From Gammaproteobacteria bacterium (GTDB lineage: Bacteria; Pseudomonadota; Gammaproteobacteria; Steroidobacterales; Steroidobacteraceae), in NCBI GenBank assembly GCA_027459765.1, contig DAIDHD010000053.1, forward strand, positions 19,436-83,435: a stretch of DNA of 64,000 nt, written 5' to 3'. The stretch's first letter is position 1, and each line of letters begins with the position of its first letter. Below are positions 57,048 to 64,000 of this stretch, piece after piece. Position numbers and translations under genes: made by a program. The notes below the pieces were generated by a model. That model was not told where the DNA came from. It saw nothing but the letters and a program-made list of their open reading frames with translations, and did not search any database.

Positions 57048-57467
57048 TCACTTCACGAAGGTCGTCTCGCGCAGCGGCGCCGGCTTGAAGCCCTCTTCCG
57101 GCGGACGTGTGCGTACCGGTTCCGGCACCTGAATCGCCTTGGGGCGGTCGCGTCCGGTGCCGTGGTAGGTGCGCATGGTCTCCACCAGTTGCGTGCTGAT
57201 CGCGGCGTGCATCGGGCTGCCGTAGGATCGAATCACGTCGATCATGAATTCCTCCGACAGCAGCGGGTCGGAGAGTTGTTCCTGTTCCGCGATCACCTGC
57301 AGAAGGATGCTGCGTGTGATGTCGGCGTTGTTCTTCTTGTCCACGACGATGAAGTCGATTTTCTCGACCACCAGCCGTCGCACGTCCGCCAACGTGATGT
57401 AACGGCTCTCGACCGTGTCGTAGAGGCGGCGGTTGGGATACTTCTTGATCACTCGCGGATCGCTCAT
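57048..57467 (-). CDS. phaR: polyhydroxyalkanoate synthesis repressor PhaR
   Basis: 139 residues. N-terminal PHB/PHA accumulation regulator DNA-binding domain (RVIKKYPNRRLYDTVESRYITLADVRRLV...FIVVDKKNNADITRSILLQVIAEQE), then the second conserved part (LLSEEFMIDVIRSYG). Represses phasin and PHA genes and binds PHA granules, so the organism probably makes PHA; no synthase is in this window. Confidence 0.93.
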   Translation of the reverse strand: MSDPRVIKKYPNRRLYDTVESRYITLADVRRLVVEKIDFIVVDKKNNADITRSILLQVIAEQEQLSDPLLSEEFMIDVIRSYGSPMHAAISTQLVETMRTYHGTGRDRPKAIQVPEPVRTRPPEEGFKPAPLRETTFVK

Positions 57468-57555
57468 GGGGCGTTCCTCGCTCGTGGGGGCTCAAATCAC
57501 CGGAGTCGTTCCGGCGCCGACGTCCATGCTTCGGACAAATTCCTTGGCCTCCCGA

Positions 57556-57583
57556 AGAATAACCCACCGCGGCCTTTAGGCAA
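57556..57583 (-). promoter_or_regulatory. possible phaR promoter
   Basis: On the minus strand TTGCCT, 16-bp spacer, TATTCT, about 90 bp before the phaR ATG. Moderate match. Confidence 0.45.
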
Positions 57584-57662
57584 ATTTCGGATTTCGGTTC
57601 CTTTTTGCGGCTAATACGGGCAATCTGCAACGTTGACTGGCGCGCGACTGTCCCTGGACGGG

Positions 57663-58571
57663 TCAGCGCATGAGGGGAGCGCAGGATTGGCTCGTCCGCG
57701 CCGGGATCCGTTCGCAACGCCAGTGGGCGATCCCCCAGGCCCAGGCTTCGGCCGCCGTGCCGCCGTCGAGGCCGGTTGGTACCTCCATGCCCAGCAGAGC
57801 GAACACGCGGGCGAGATTCGCGGCCGCGTTGCCGGCGTCCACGGGCACGCTTCGGGCCGATTTGGACAGCTTGGAGCCGTCGTGCTCGGTGAGCACCGGC
57901 ACGTGCGCGTAACGCGGTGTCGCCAGCCCGAGCGTTTCTTGAAGCAGGATCTGTCGCGGCGTGGCCTCGAGAAGGTCGGCGCCGCGCACCACGTCCGTGA
58001 TTCCCTGCAGCGCGTCGTCGACCACCACCGCGAGATGGTAGGCGACGATGCCGTCGCGCCGCCGGATCACGAAATCACCGCAGGCCGCGGCGACCGATTG
58101 GCGGTAGCGGCCCTGGATCCGGTCCACGAACTCGATCGGGGGACCGGGTTCGACCCTGAGCCGGGTCGCGGTCTCGATCGAAGCCTGCCGGGGCCTCACT
58201 CGACAGAAGCCCGGGTAGCGGGCGTTCTCGGACAGCCCGCGCCGGCTGCAACTGCACTCGAAAGTGAGCCCGCGCTTCGTGAGCGAGCCGATCGCCGCCA
58301 GGTGTTCTTCGACGCGCGTCCGCTGGCGCAGAACTTCGCCGTCCCACTCGAAGCCATGCGCCTCGAGACAGGCGAGAATGCGGTCCGCGGCACCGGGCCG
58401 TTCGCGCGGATGGTCGATGTCCTCCATCCGCAGCAACCAGCGTCCGCGGTGCGCGCGTGCATCGAGGTAGCTCGCGGCAGCGGCGTACAGGGAGCCCAGG
58501 TGCAGATCGCCGCTGGGCGTGGGCGCGAAGCGCCCGACGTAAGCCGATTCAGCGGTAACGGTCGTCGCGAT
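57663..58571 (-). CDS. gluQ: glutamyl-Q tRNA(Asp) synthetase, start codon non-canonical
   Basis: About 302 residues if read from ATC 58571. The class I signature is YVGRFAPTPSGDLHLGSLYAA (HIGH-like), followed by WLLRMEDIDHPRE; zinc ligands are in FECSCSRRG and YPGFC; the KMSKS equivalent is DGSKLSKSA. GluQ attaches glutamate to queuosine in tRNA(Asp). The frame contains no ATG, GTG or TTG before TTG 58436, which would delete the HIGH motif. ATC 58571 gives the usual length of about 300. The gene overlaps the end of dksA by 23 bp in the +1 frame. Other explanations: frameshift or sequence error, or +1 frameshifting from dksA. Confidence 0.8.
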   Translation of the reverse strand: MATTVTAESAYVGRFAPTPSGDLHLGSLYAAAASYLDARAHRGRWLLRMEDIDHPRERPGAADRILACLEAHGFEWDGEVLRQRTRVEEHLAAIGSLTKRGLTFECSCSRRGLSENARYPGFCRVRPRQASIETATRLRVEPGPPIEFVDRIQGRYRQSVAAACGDFVIRRRDGIVAYHLAVVVDDALQGITDVVRGADLLEATPRQILLQETLGLATPRYAHVPVLTEHDGSKLSKSARSVPVDAGNAAANLARVFALLGMEVPTGLDGGTAAEAWAWGIAHWRCERIPARTSQSCAPLMR

Positions 58572-59346
58572 CCCCGTACTGCTTCTCGCGCCGCTCGCGC
58601 CGCTCCTGCGCCTCCACCGACAAGGTCGCCACCGGCCGCGCCTCGAGACGCTTGATGCCGATCTCCTCGCCGGTTTCCAGGCAGTACCCGTAGGTGCCGT
58701 CCTCGATGCGCTTCAGGGCTTCGTCGATCTTGCGGATGAGTTTGCGTTCGCGGTCGCGCGTGCGCAGTTCGAGGCTGAACTCCTCCTCCTGCGTGGCGCG
58801 ATCGTTGGGGTCCGGGAAGTTCGCCGCCTCGTCCTTCATGTGCAGCACGGTGCGGTCCACTTCCTCCATCAGATCGCGCTTCCAGCTGGTCAGGATGCGC
58901 GCGAAGTGCTCGAGCTGCTCCTTGCTCATGTACTGTTCGCCGCGGCGGGCGATGTACGGCTGTACATTGCGGGGCCCCGCGAGAAGGCTGGCGACCGTCG
59001 ACTCGGCATCCATGTCCTCGTCCGACTGGATCGCGCGCACGGGAGCCACCAGGGGACGCGTTCCGAAGCTCTCCGGCGCCTCCGCTGCCAGCGAGGATCC
59101 CACGACCTTTTCCGGTGCCGCGGCGGGCCGCGGCTTCGTCGGCTTCGCGGCAGCGGCCTTGGGTACCGGTGACTTCGCGGCTGCCTTCGGCGCCTTGCCG
59201 ACCGCCGTCTTGGCGGCGCCGGGCGCGGGCTTCGAACCGGCTTGCGGACGCGCCGGCTTCTTGGCCGCGACCGGCTTTGCGGCCGCCTTCTTGGGGCTCG
59301 CTTTCACCGGCTTCTTGACCGCCTTGGTCGGTTTCTTCGAGGGCAT
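58549..59346 (-). CDS. dksA: DksA-type RNA polymerase regulator with long basic N-terminal tail
   Basis: 265 residues; about 100 more than E. coli DksA. Residues 1-85 are Lys/Ala/Pro-rich (KAVKKPVKASPKKAAAKP...), like histone H1 or AlgP tails. The DksA core starts near YMSKEQLEHFARIL and has the coiled-coil tip DPNDRATQEEEF (the D-x-x-D-x-A element). The zinc-finger region reads GYCLETGEEIGIKRLEARPVATLSVEAQ: only one of the four Cys remains, so it probably folds without zinc, as in Pseudomonas DksA2. ATG 59346 has GGAG at 6-nt spacing; GTG 59361 is less likely. Works with ppGpp in the stringent response. Confidence 0.92.
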   Translation of the reverse strand: MPSKKPTKAVKKPVKASPKKAAAKPVAAKKPARPQAGSKPAPGAAKTAVGKAPKAAAKSPVPKAAAAKPTKPRPAAAPEKVVGSSLAAEAPESFGTRPLVAPVRAIQSDEDMDAESTVASLLAGPRNVQPYIARRGEQYMSKEQLEHFARILTSWKRDLMEEVDRTVLHMKDEAANFPDPNDRATQEEEFSLELRTRDRERKLIRKIDEALKRIEDGTYGYCLETGEEIGIKRLEARPVATLSVEAQERRERREKQYGDRDDRYR

Positions 59347-59380
59347 GTGGATCTCCGCCACCAGTACGAGAAAGCGCGGG

Positions 59381-59408
59381 ATTATACCGGGGTCGGGGTG
59401 CCTGTACA
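59381..59408 (-). promoter_or_regulatory. sigma70 promoter of dksA
   Basis: On the minus strand TGTACA, 16-bp spacer, consensus TATAAT (plus strand attata at 59381-59386), giving a 5' leader of about 28 nt. Confidence 0.7.
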
Positions 59409-59477
59409 GATCAACACCAGTATCCGGCCAATCCCCGCCGGAGCACTTTCCAACCTCTTGTTTCTACGAATAAAGCC

Positions 59478-59867
59478 TCAAGGCAGGGTCACCGGCGCCG
59501 GACTCGACCAGCCCGCCGCCCGGTGCTCGGCGACCACGGTGGTATAGATGCCGCCGCGCACGTTGAACTTCGCGGTGAGGCGCATGAACCGGGGTCCGGT
59601 GGCGCGCACCAGATCGCCCAGGATTTCGTTGGTCACGGCCTCGTGGTACGCGCCGCGGTCGCGAAACGACCAGATGTAGAGCTTGAGCGACTTGAGCTCC
59701 ACGCAGCGCTGATCGGGAACGTACTCGAGTTCCAGGGTGGCGAAGTCCGGTTGCCCGGTTTTCGGGCACAGGCAGGAGAATTCGGGGATGCTCATGCGGA
59801 TGGTGTAATCGCGCTCGGCGGCCGGATTCGGAAAAGTCTCGAGATTCCTGGAAGGTGAGGTGGTCAT
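59478..59867 (-). CDS. queF: NADPH-dependent 7-cyano-7-deazaguanine reductase QueF (short type)
   Basis: 129 residues from ATG 59867. QueF signatures: [54 protein letters not shown], containing the catalytic Cys (CLCP) and the E(S/L)K(S/A)hK(L/Y)(Y/F/W) motif. Reduces preQ0 to preQ1 in queuosine synthesis. Length fits the single-domain type. Together with gluQ nearby it shows that tRNA(Asp) and other queuosine tRNAs are made. Divergent from smc. Confidence 0.95.
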   Translation of the reverse strand: MTTSPSRNLETFPNPAAERDYTIRMSIPEFSCLCPKTGQPDFATLELEYVPDQRCVELKSLKLYIWSFRDRGAYHEAVTNEILGDLVRATGPRFMRLTAKFNVRGGIYTTVVAEHRAAGWSSPAPVTLP

Positions 59868-59890
59868 GGCGTTGAGCGAAGTCCCGGGGG

Positions 59891-59918
59891 TTGTCGCGCG
59901 AACCCAATAATTTACACT
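59891..59918 (+). promoter_or_regulatory. promoter of smc
   Basis: TTGTCG (59891-59896), 16-bp spacer, TACACT (59913-59918), 68 bp before the smc ATG. Confidence 0.55.
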
Positions 59919-59986
59919 ACGCGCCTCACCGACGGCTACGCGCCGTGCGTCGCCATTCCCGTTTCCGAGGAACACATCAGCATCCG

Positions 59987-62900
59987 ATGCGGCTCACCAA
60001 ACTCAAGATCGCCGGTTTCAAATCTTTCGTCGACCCGACGAACGTCGCCTTTCCGAGCAACCTGACGGGCGTCGTGGGCCCGAACGGCTGCGGCAAATCG
60101 AACATCATCGACGCCGTGCGCTGGGTCATGGGCGAGATCTCCGCCAAGCACCTGCGCGGCGAGTCCATGGCGGACGTCATCTTCAACGGCTCCTCGGCGC
60201 GCAAGCCTCTCGGCGCCGCGTCCGTGGAGCTGGTGTTCGACAATTCCGACGGCAAGATCGGCGGCGAGTACGCCGCCTACAACGAGGTGTCGCTGCGCCG
60301 CGCGGTGAGCCGCGACGGCAGCTCGGATTATTTCATCAACGGCACCAAGGTCAGGCGCAAGGACATCACCCAGCTGTTCCTCGGCACCGGCCTCGGTTCG
60401 CGAAGCTACGCCATCATCGAGCAGGGCATGATCTCGCGCGTCATCGAGGCGCGGCCGGACGATCTGCGCGCCTTCCTCGAGGAGGCGGCCGGCATCTCGA
60501 AATACAAGGAGCGGCGGCGCGAGACCGAGAATCGCATCTCGCACACCCGTGAGAATCTCGAGCGCCTGAACGACCTGCGCGAGGAGGTGGACAAGCAGAT
60601 CCGTCACCTGCAGCGGCAGGCCGCCACGGCGCGCCGCTATCAGGCGCTCAAGGACGAGGAACGCAAGCGTCAGGCGGAGTTGCTGGCGCTGCGATTGAAG
60701 AGCCTGGACGCCGAATCCGGCGAGCGCGACGCGGCGCTGGAGTCGGGCGAGACTGCGCTGCAGGGCGCGCTCGCGGATTTGCGCGAAGCCGAAGCGGCCA
60801 TCGAACGCCAGCGTGCCGATCGCGACGCCCGGGCGGAAACCGTGGCCCAGGTGCAGGCGCGCTACTACGAGGCCGGCGCCGACGTATCGCGCGTCGAGCA
60901 GAACCTCGCTCACGCGCGCGAGCTGCGCCAGCGCCAACGCAACGACCTCGCACAGTCCGAGCAGGAGCATCGGGATCTCTGCGCGCTGATCGAGCGCGAC
61001 CGCGCGCAGCTGCAGTCGATCGCCGACGAGCTGGCGGCGCGGGTGCCGGATCTCGACGCGGCGCACGCCACGGAGCGCTCCACCGCCGAGGTTCGCGACG
61101 CCAGCGAGCAGGCGCTCGCCGCCTGGCAGCAGGCGTGGGACGCACACTCCCAGGCCGCGGCCGCGGGCCAGCGGGAGGCTCAGGTCGAGCGTGCCCGCAT
61201 CGAGCAGCTGGAGAACCAGCAACGGCGGCTGCTCGCGCAGCGCGAACGGCAGGAGGCCGAGGCCGCGGCGCTGCGCGCCGCCGGTCCGGCGGTCTCCACC
61301 GAGGCGCTGGCCGAACAGGCCGAGAGCGCGCGCGCCGCGGGCGAACGCGCTTCCGCCGAGCTCGCCGAGATGCTGGCCGAACTGTCCGCGACGCGCGAAC
61401 GCGAGCGCGCCGAGGCGCAGACGCTCAACGCCACGCGCGCGCGCTGGCAGCAGGCGCAGGGATCTCTGGTGTCGACCGAAGCGCTGCAACAGGCGGCCCT
61501 CGGCAAGTCCTCCTCCAAGGTCACCCAGTGGCTCAAGACGCACGCACTCGAGGACCGTCCGCGCGCCGCCCAGCAGCTGCGGGTGGAGCGGGGCTGGGAA
61601 CGCGCCGTGGAGACCGTGCTCGGCGCCTATCTCGAAGCGGTGTGCGTGGACGGCATCGAGAGCGTGGCGGAAGCGCTCGCCGGGTTCGACGCCGGACACC
61701 TCGCGCTGGTGACCACCAGCGCCGCACGGGAAGTGCCGCCGCAGTCGCTGCGCGCCAAGGTTCAGGGCGAGCCGTTGCTGGCGTCGATGCTCGGCAGCGT
61801 GCGCGCCGCCGAGACGCTCGGCGAGGCGCTGGGTCTGCGTCCGACGCTCGCTGCCGGAGAGTCGGTGGTCACTCGCGACGGCATCTGGCTCGGCCACGAC
61901 TGGCTGCGCATCTCGCGCGACAAGGATCCGCACGCCGGTGTGATCGAACGCGAGGAACAATTGCGCGCCATCCGTGCCGACGTGGCCAGGCTGGCCGACG
62001 AGGTGAAGGAGCTGGAGCGACGCCACGAGGCCAGCCGCGAGCGTGTGCGCGAGCTCGAGGACCGGCGCGACCGCTGCCAGACCGAGGTCAACCGGCTGCA
62101 CCGCGAGCACGTCGACAAGCGGGGTCAGTACCAGGCGGCCGAGGCGCGCCGCGCCGACGCGGCGCGGCGCCTCGAGCAGCTGGAAACCACCCTCACGGAC
62201 CTGCGGGGCGAGATCGAGCGCAACGAGGCCGAGGTACGTGGCGCGCGCCACCGGATGGAAGGCGCGGTCGAGGCCCTGGCCGCGCTCGAACCCAAGCGTA
62301 TGGAGCTCGAACAGAGCCGAGACCGGCTGCGCGCCGAGCTCGCGGCGGCGCGCAGTGCGGCGCAGTCCGCGCAGCAGCGCGCCCGCGACCTGGCGCTTCA
62401 GGTCGAAGCGAGGCGCTCCTCGCACACGTCACTGACGACCACGCTGGAGCGCATCGAGAGGCAGCTCGCCGGCGTCACCAACCGGCGCGACGAACTCGCG
62501 CTCGGCCTGGCGGACGGCGACGCGCCGCTCGCGGCGCTCGCCGCCGAGCTGGAGACGGCGCTCGAGCGCCGAGCGCGCGTCGAGACCGAACTGAACGCCG
62601 CCCGGGTGGCGCTCGATGAAGTCGACGCGGTGCTGCGCGAACACGACACGCGGCGCAGCGCCGATGAGTCGCGGGTGGAGCAGGCGCGCACGGCGCTCGA
62701 CGAGGCGCGCATGGCCGCGCAACAGGTGCGCGTGCGCCGCGAGGGTGTGATCGAGCAGCTCGCCGCCACCGGATTCGACGGCGCGGAGCTGCTCGCCGGG
62801 ATTCCGGTCGAGGCGAGCATCGAGGCCTGGGAACGCGACCTGGAGGACGTGCGCGGCAAGATCGAACGGCTCGGGCACGTCAATCTCGCCGCCATCGACG

Positions 62901-63484
62901 AGTTCAAGGAGCAATCCGAGCGCAAGGAATACCTCGACCGGCAGTGCAAGGACCTGACCGACGCGCTGGAGACGCTGGAATCGGCGATGCGCAAGATCGA
63001 TCGCGAGACGCGCACCCGTTTCCAGGACACGTTCGACCGCGTCAACGCGGGGCTCAAGGAGAAGTTCCCGCGCCTGTTCGGCGGCGGCCACGCCTACCTC
63101 GAGATCCTGGAGGAGGAGGGCGAGGCGGCCGGCGTGTCGGTGATGGCGCGCCCGCCGGGCAAGCGCAACAGCACCATCAGCCAGCTCTCGGGCGGCGAGA
63201 AGGCGCTCACCGCGGTCGCGCTCGTGTTCTCGATCTTCGATCTGAACCCGGCGCCGTTCTGCCTGCTCGACGAGGTCGACGCGCCGCTCGACGAGAACAA
63301 CGTCGGCCGCTTCTGCGACATCGTGCGCGAGATGTCGGCGAGCGTGCAATTCATCTTCATCACCCACAACAAGACCACGATGGAGCTCGCCTCGCAGCTC
63401 GTCGGCGTCACGATGAACGAGCCGGGCGTGTCGCGCCTGGTCGCGGTGGACGTCGACGAGGCCGTGCGCATGGCGGCCATGTAG
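59987..63484 (+). CDS. smc: chromosome partition ATPase SMC
   Basis: 1165 residues from ATG 59987 ([18 protein letters not shown]). Walker [10 protein letters not shown] (about residues 32-40), two long coiled coils (about 170-500 and 680-1000), hinge at about 515-665 ([25 protein letters not shown]...[20 protein letters not shown]), signature [18 protein letters not shown] and Walker [16 protein letters not shown] with D-loop. Condenses and segregates chromosomes. The Enterobacteria use MukB instead; many other Gammaproteobacteria keep SMC followed by zipA, as here. Confidence 0.97.
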   Translation: MRLTKLKIAGFKSFVDPTNVAFPSNLTGVVGPNGCGKSNIIDAVRWVMGEISAKHLRGESMADVIFNGSSARKPLGAASVELVFDNSDGKIGGEYAAYNEVSLRRAVSRDGSSDYFINGTKVRRKDITQLFLGTGLGSRSYAIIEQGMISRVIEARPDDLRAFLEEAAGISKYKERRRETENRISHTRENLERLNDLREEVDKQIRHLQRQAATARRYQALKDEERKRQAELLALRLKSLDAESGERDAALESGETALQGALADLREAEAAIERQRADRDARAETVAQVQARYYEAGADVSRVEQNLAHARELRQRQRNDLAQSEQEHRDLCALIERDRAQLQSIADELAARVPDLDAAHATERSTAEVRDASEQALAAWQQAWDAHSQAAAAGQREAQVERARIEQLENQQRRLLAQRERQEAEAAALRAAGPAVSTEALAEQAESARAAGERASAELAEMLAELSATRERERAEAQTLNATRARWQQAQGSLVSTEALQQAALGKSSSKVTQWLKTHALEDRPRAAQQLRVERGWERAVETVLGAYLEAVCVDGIESVAEALAGFDAGHLALVTTSAAREVPPQSLRAKVQGEPLLASMLGSVRAAETLGEALGLRPTLAAGESVVTRDGIWLGHDWLRISRDKDPHAGVIEREEQLRAIRADVARLADEVKELERRHEASRERVRELEDRRDRCQTEVNRLHREHVDKRGQYQAAEARRADAARRLEQLETTLTDLRGEIERNEAEVRGARHRMEGAVEALAALEPKRMELEQSRDRLRAELAAARSAAQSAQQRARDLALQVEARRSSHTSLTTTLERIERQLAGVTNRRDELALGLADGDAPLAALAAELETALERRARVETELNAARVALDEVDAVLREHDTRRSADESRVEQARTALDEARMAAQQVRVRREGVIEQLAATGFDGAELLAGIPVEASIEAWERDLEDVRGKIERLGHVNLAAIDEFKEQSERKEYLDRQCKDLTDALETLESAMRKIDRETRTRFQDTFDRVNAGLKEKFPRLFGGGHAYLEILEEEGEAAGVSVMARPPGKRNSTISQLSGGEKALTAVALVFSIFDLNPAPFCLLDEVDAPLDENNVGRFCDIVREMSASVQFIFITHNKTTMELASQLVGVTMNEPGVSRLVAVDVDEAVRMAAM

Positions 63485-63496
63485 GGCGAGGCCTGC

Positions 63497-64000
63497 TTGC
63501 TGCAGTTGCGCTTGATATTGCTGGGTCTGGGCGCGCTGCTCATCGCCGGCATCTGGGCGTGGGGGACGCGCCGGTCGCGCCAGGCGCCGGGTGCGTCCGA
63601 GCTTCGCGAATCGATGGAGACGGCGGAACGCAACGTCGCCGTACCGGCCGCCGAGGTCGCGGCGCCGGCGGCGCCCACGACGCCGGCAACGGCGCCACCA
63701 CCCACGGCGATGTCGTCGACGGTGGTGGGCGTGGCGCCGCCCAGCTTTCGCATCGACGATTACGATTCCCTGCCCGTGCTCGACGAGCCTTTCATCGTCG
63801 AACCCACCATCGTGGTCGCTTCGCCTGCCGGCGGCTCGGCCGCACGCGTCGACGCGCCGGCATCGGCCCATACGTCGCTCGCCGTCGAGGAATCGGCCGA
63901 GGTCGAGGTGGATGAACCGGTCGAGGTCGCAGCGCCGCCCGCGACTCGCCCCGCGGATGCGGTCGACAGGCAGCCGACCGCGGCGGCGCCGGAGAGCGCC
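63497..64000 (+). CDS. zipA: cell division protein ZipA, 3' end outside the window
   Basis: 168 codons visible, no stop before the window edge. TTG 63497 follows GGCGAGG at good spacing. N-terminal TM helix (LRLILLGLGALLIAGIWAWG), a basic stretch RRSRQ, then a long Pro/Ala/Val/Glu-rich linker, the usual ZipA layout. The FtsZ-binding C-terminal domain lies downstream. Position directly after smc supports the call. The anchor tethers the FtsZ ring to the membrane. Confidence 0.85.
   Translation, partial: MLQLRLILLGLGALLIAGIWAWGTRRSRQAPGASELRESMETAERNVAVPAAEVAAPAAPTTPATAPPPTAMSSTVVGVAPPSFRIDDYDSLPVLDEPFIVEPTIVVASPAGGSAARVDAPASAHTSLAVEESAEVEVDEPVEVAAPPATRPADAVDRQPTAAAPESA

Noticed and set aside
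57663..58436. gluQ read from TTG 58436
   Set aside because: This start would remove the HIGH-like ATP-binding motif and about 45 conserved residues that are visibly in frame upstream.
57663..58571. gluQ as a pseudogene
   Set aside because: Apart from the start codon, all catalytic and zinc motifs are intact and the frame is uninterrupted.
59936..62425. 829-codon open frame opposite smc
   Set aside because: Shadow of the smc coiled coil.

Overview
The window is GC-rich DNA with dense, mostly bacterial-type gene packing. It suggests a free-living Gammaproteobacterium close to the Nevskiales/Steroidobacterales/Xanthomonadales. The reasons are the order rimP-nusA-infB-rbfA-truB-rpsO-pnp, the neighbours smc-zipA, a dksA with a long basic N-terminal tail next to gluQ, a PHA regulator (phaR), and several large TonB-dependent receptors. 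The assignment is inference from gene content only. I saw no tRNA, rRNA, CRISPR array, insertion sequence or prophage.

Layout. 1-5.1 kb: the end of a secreted protein with Ig-like domains and a duplicated 236-residue module, then a TonB-dependent receptor. 5.2-13 kb: a Cys-cluster protein and a run of exported or lipid-anchored hydrolases and unknowns (M42-type peptidase, lipoprotein, DUF2891-like protein, acetamidase/formamidase, an unusual YHS-like protein with an internal duplication, M28 peptidase, small membrane protein). 13-14.7 kb: an ABC-F ATPase (YbiT type). 14.8-22.6 kb: one minus-strand operon for a tripartite RND efflux pump and its own two-component system. 22.6-28.2 kb: a minus-strand operon pqiA(first half)-pqiA(second half)-pqiB-pqiC-slt, for phospholipid transport plus a lytic transglycosylase. 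28.3-34.2 kb: tamA-tamB. 34.2-37 kb: a ClC transporter and an NCS1 permease. 37-39.9 kb: a second TonB-dependent receptor. 39.9-43.1 kb: an ABC-2 exporter, a GNAT acetyltransferase and a TauE/SafE permease.

43.2-46.6 kb holds the most distinctive metabolic system: a periplasmic tryptophan tryptophylquinone amine dehydrogenase cluster in the order large subunit, MauE-like, MauD-like, small subunit, monohaem cytochrome c. This is the aromatic amine dehydrogenase (aau) layout, with no mauG/mauF-type cofactor-maturation genes beside it. 46.7-48.4 kb: a beta-propeller protein and a small RRM RNA-binding protein.

48.4-57 kb is the transcription/translation operon, preceded by a good sigma70 promoter and a long rimP leader with an intrinsic terminator just before rimP. 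It continues through nusA, infB, rbfA, truB, rpsO (with its own promoter) and pnp. 57-64 kb: phaR, gluQ (no ordinary start codon), an unusual one-cysteine dksA with a histone-like tail, queF, smc and the start of zipA.

Many long open frames opposite these genes are GC-driven shadows and are not annotated.
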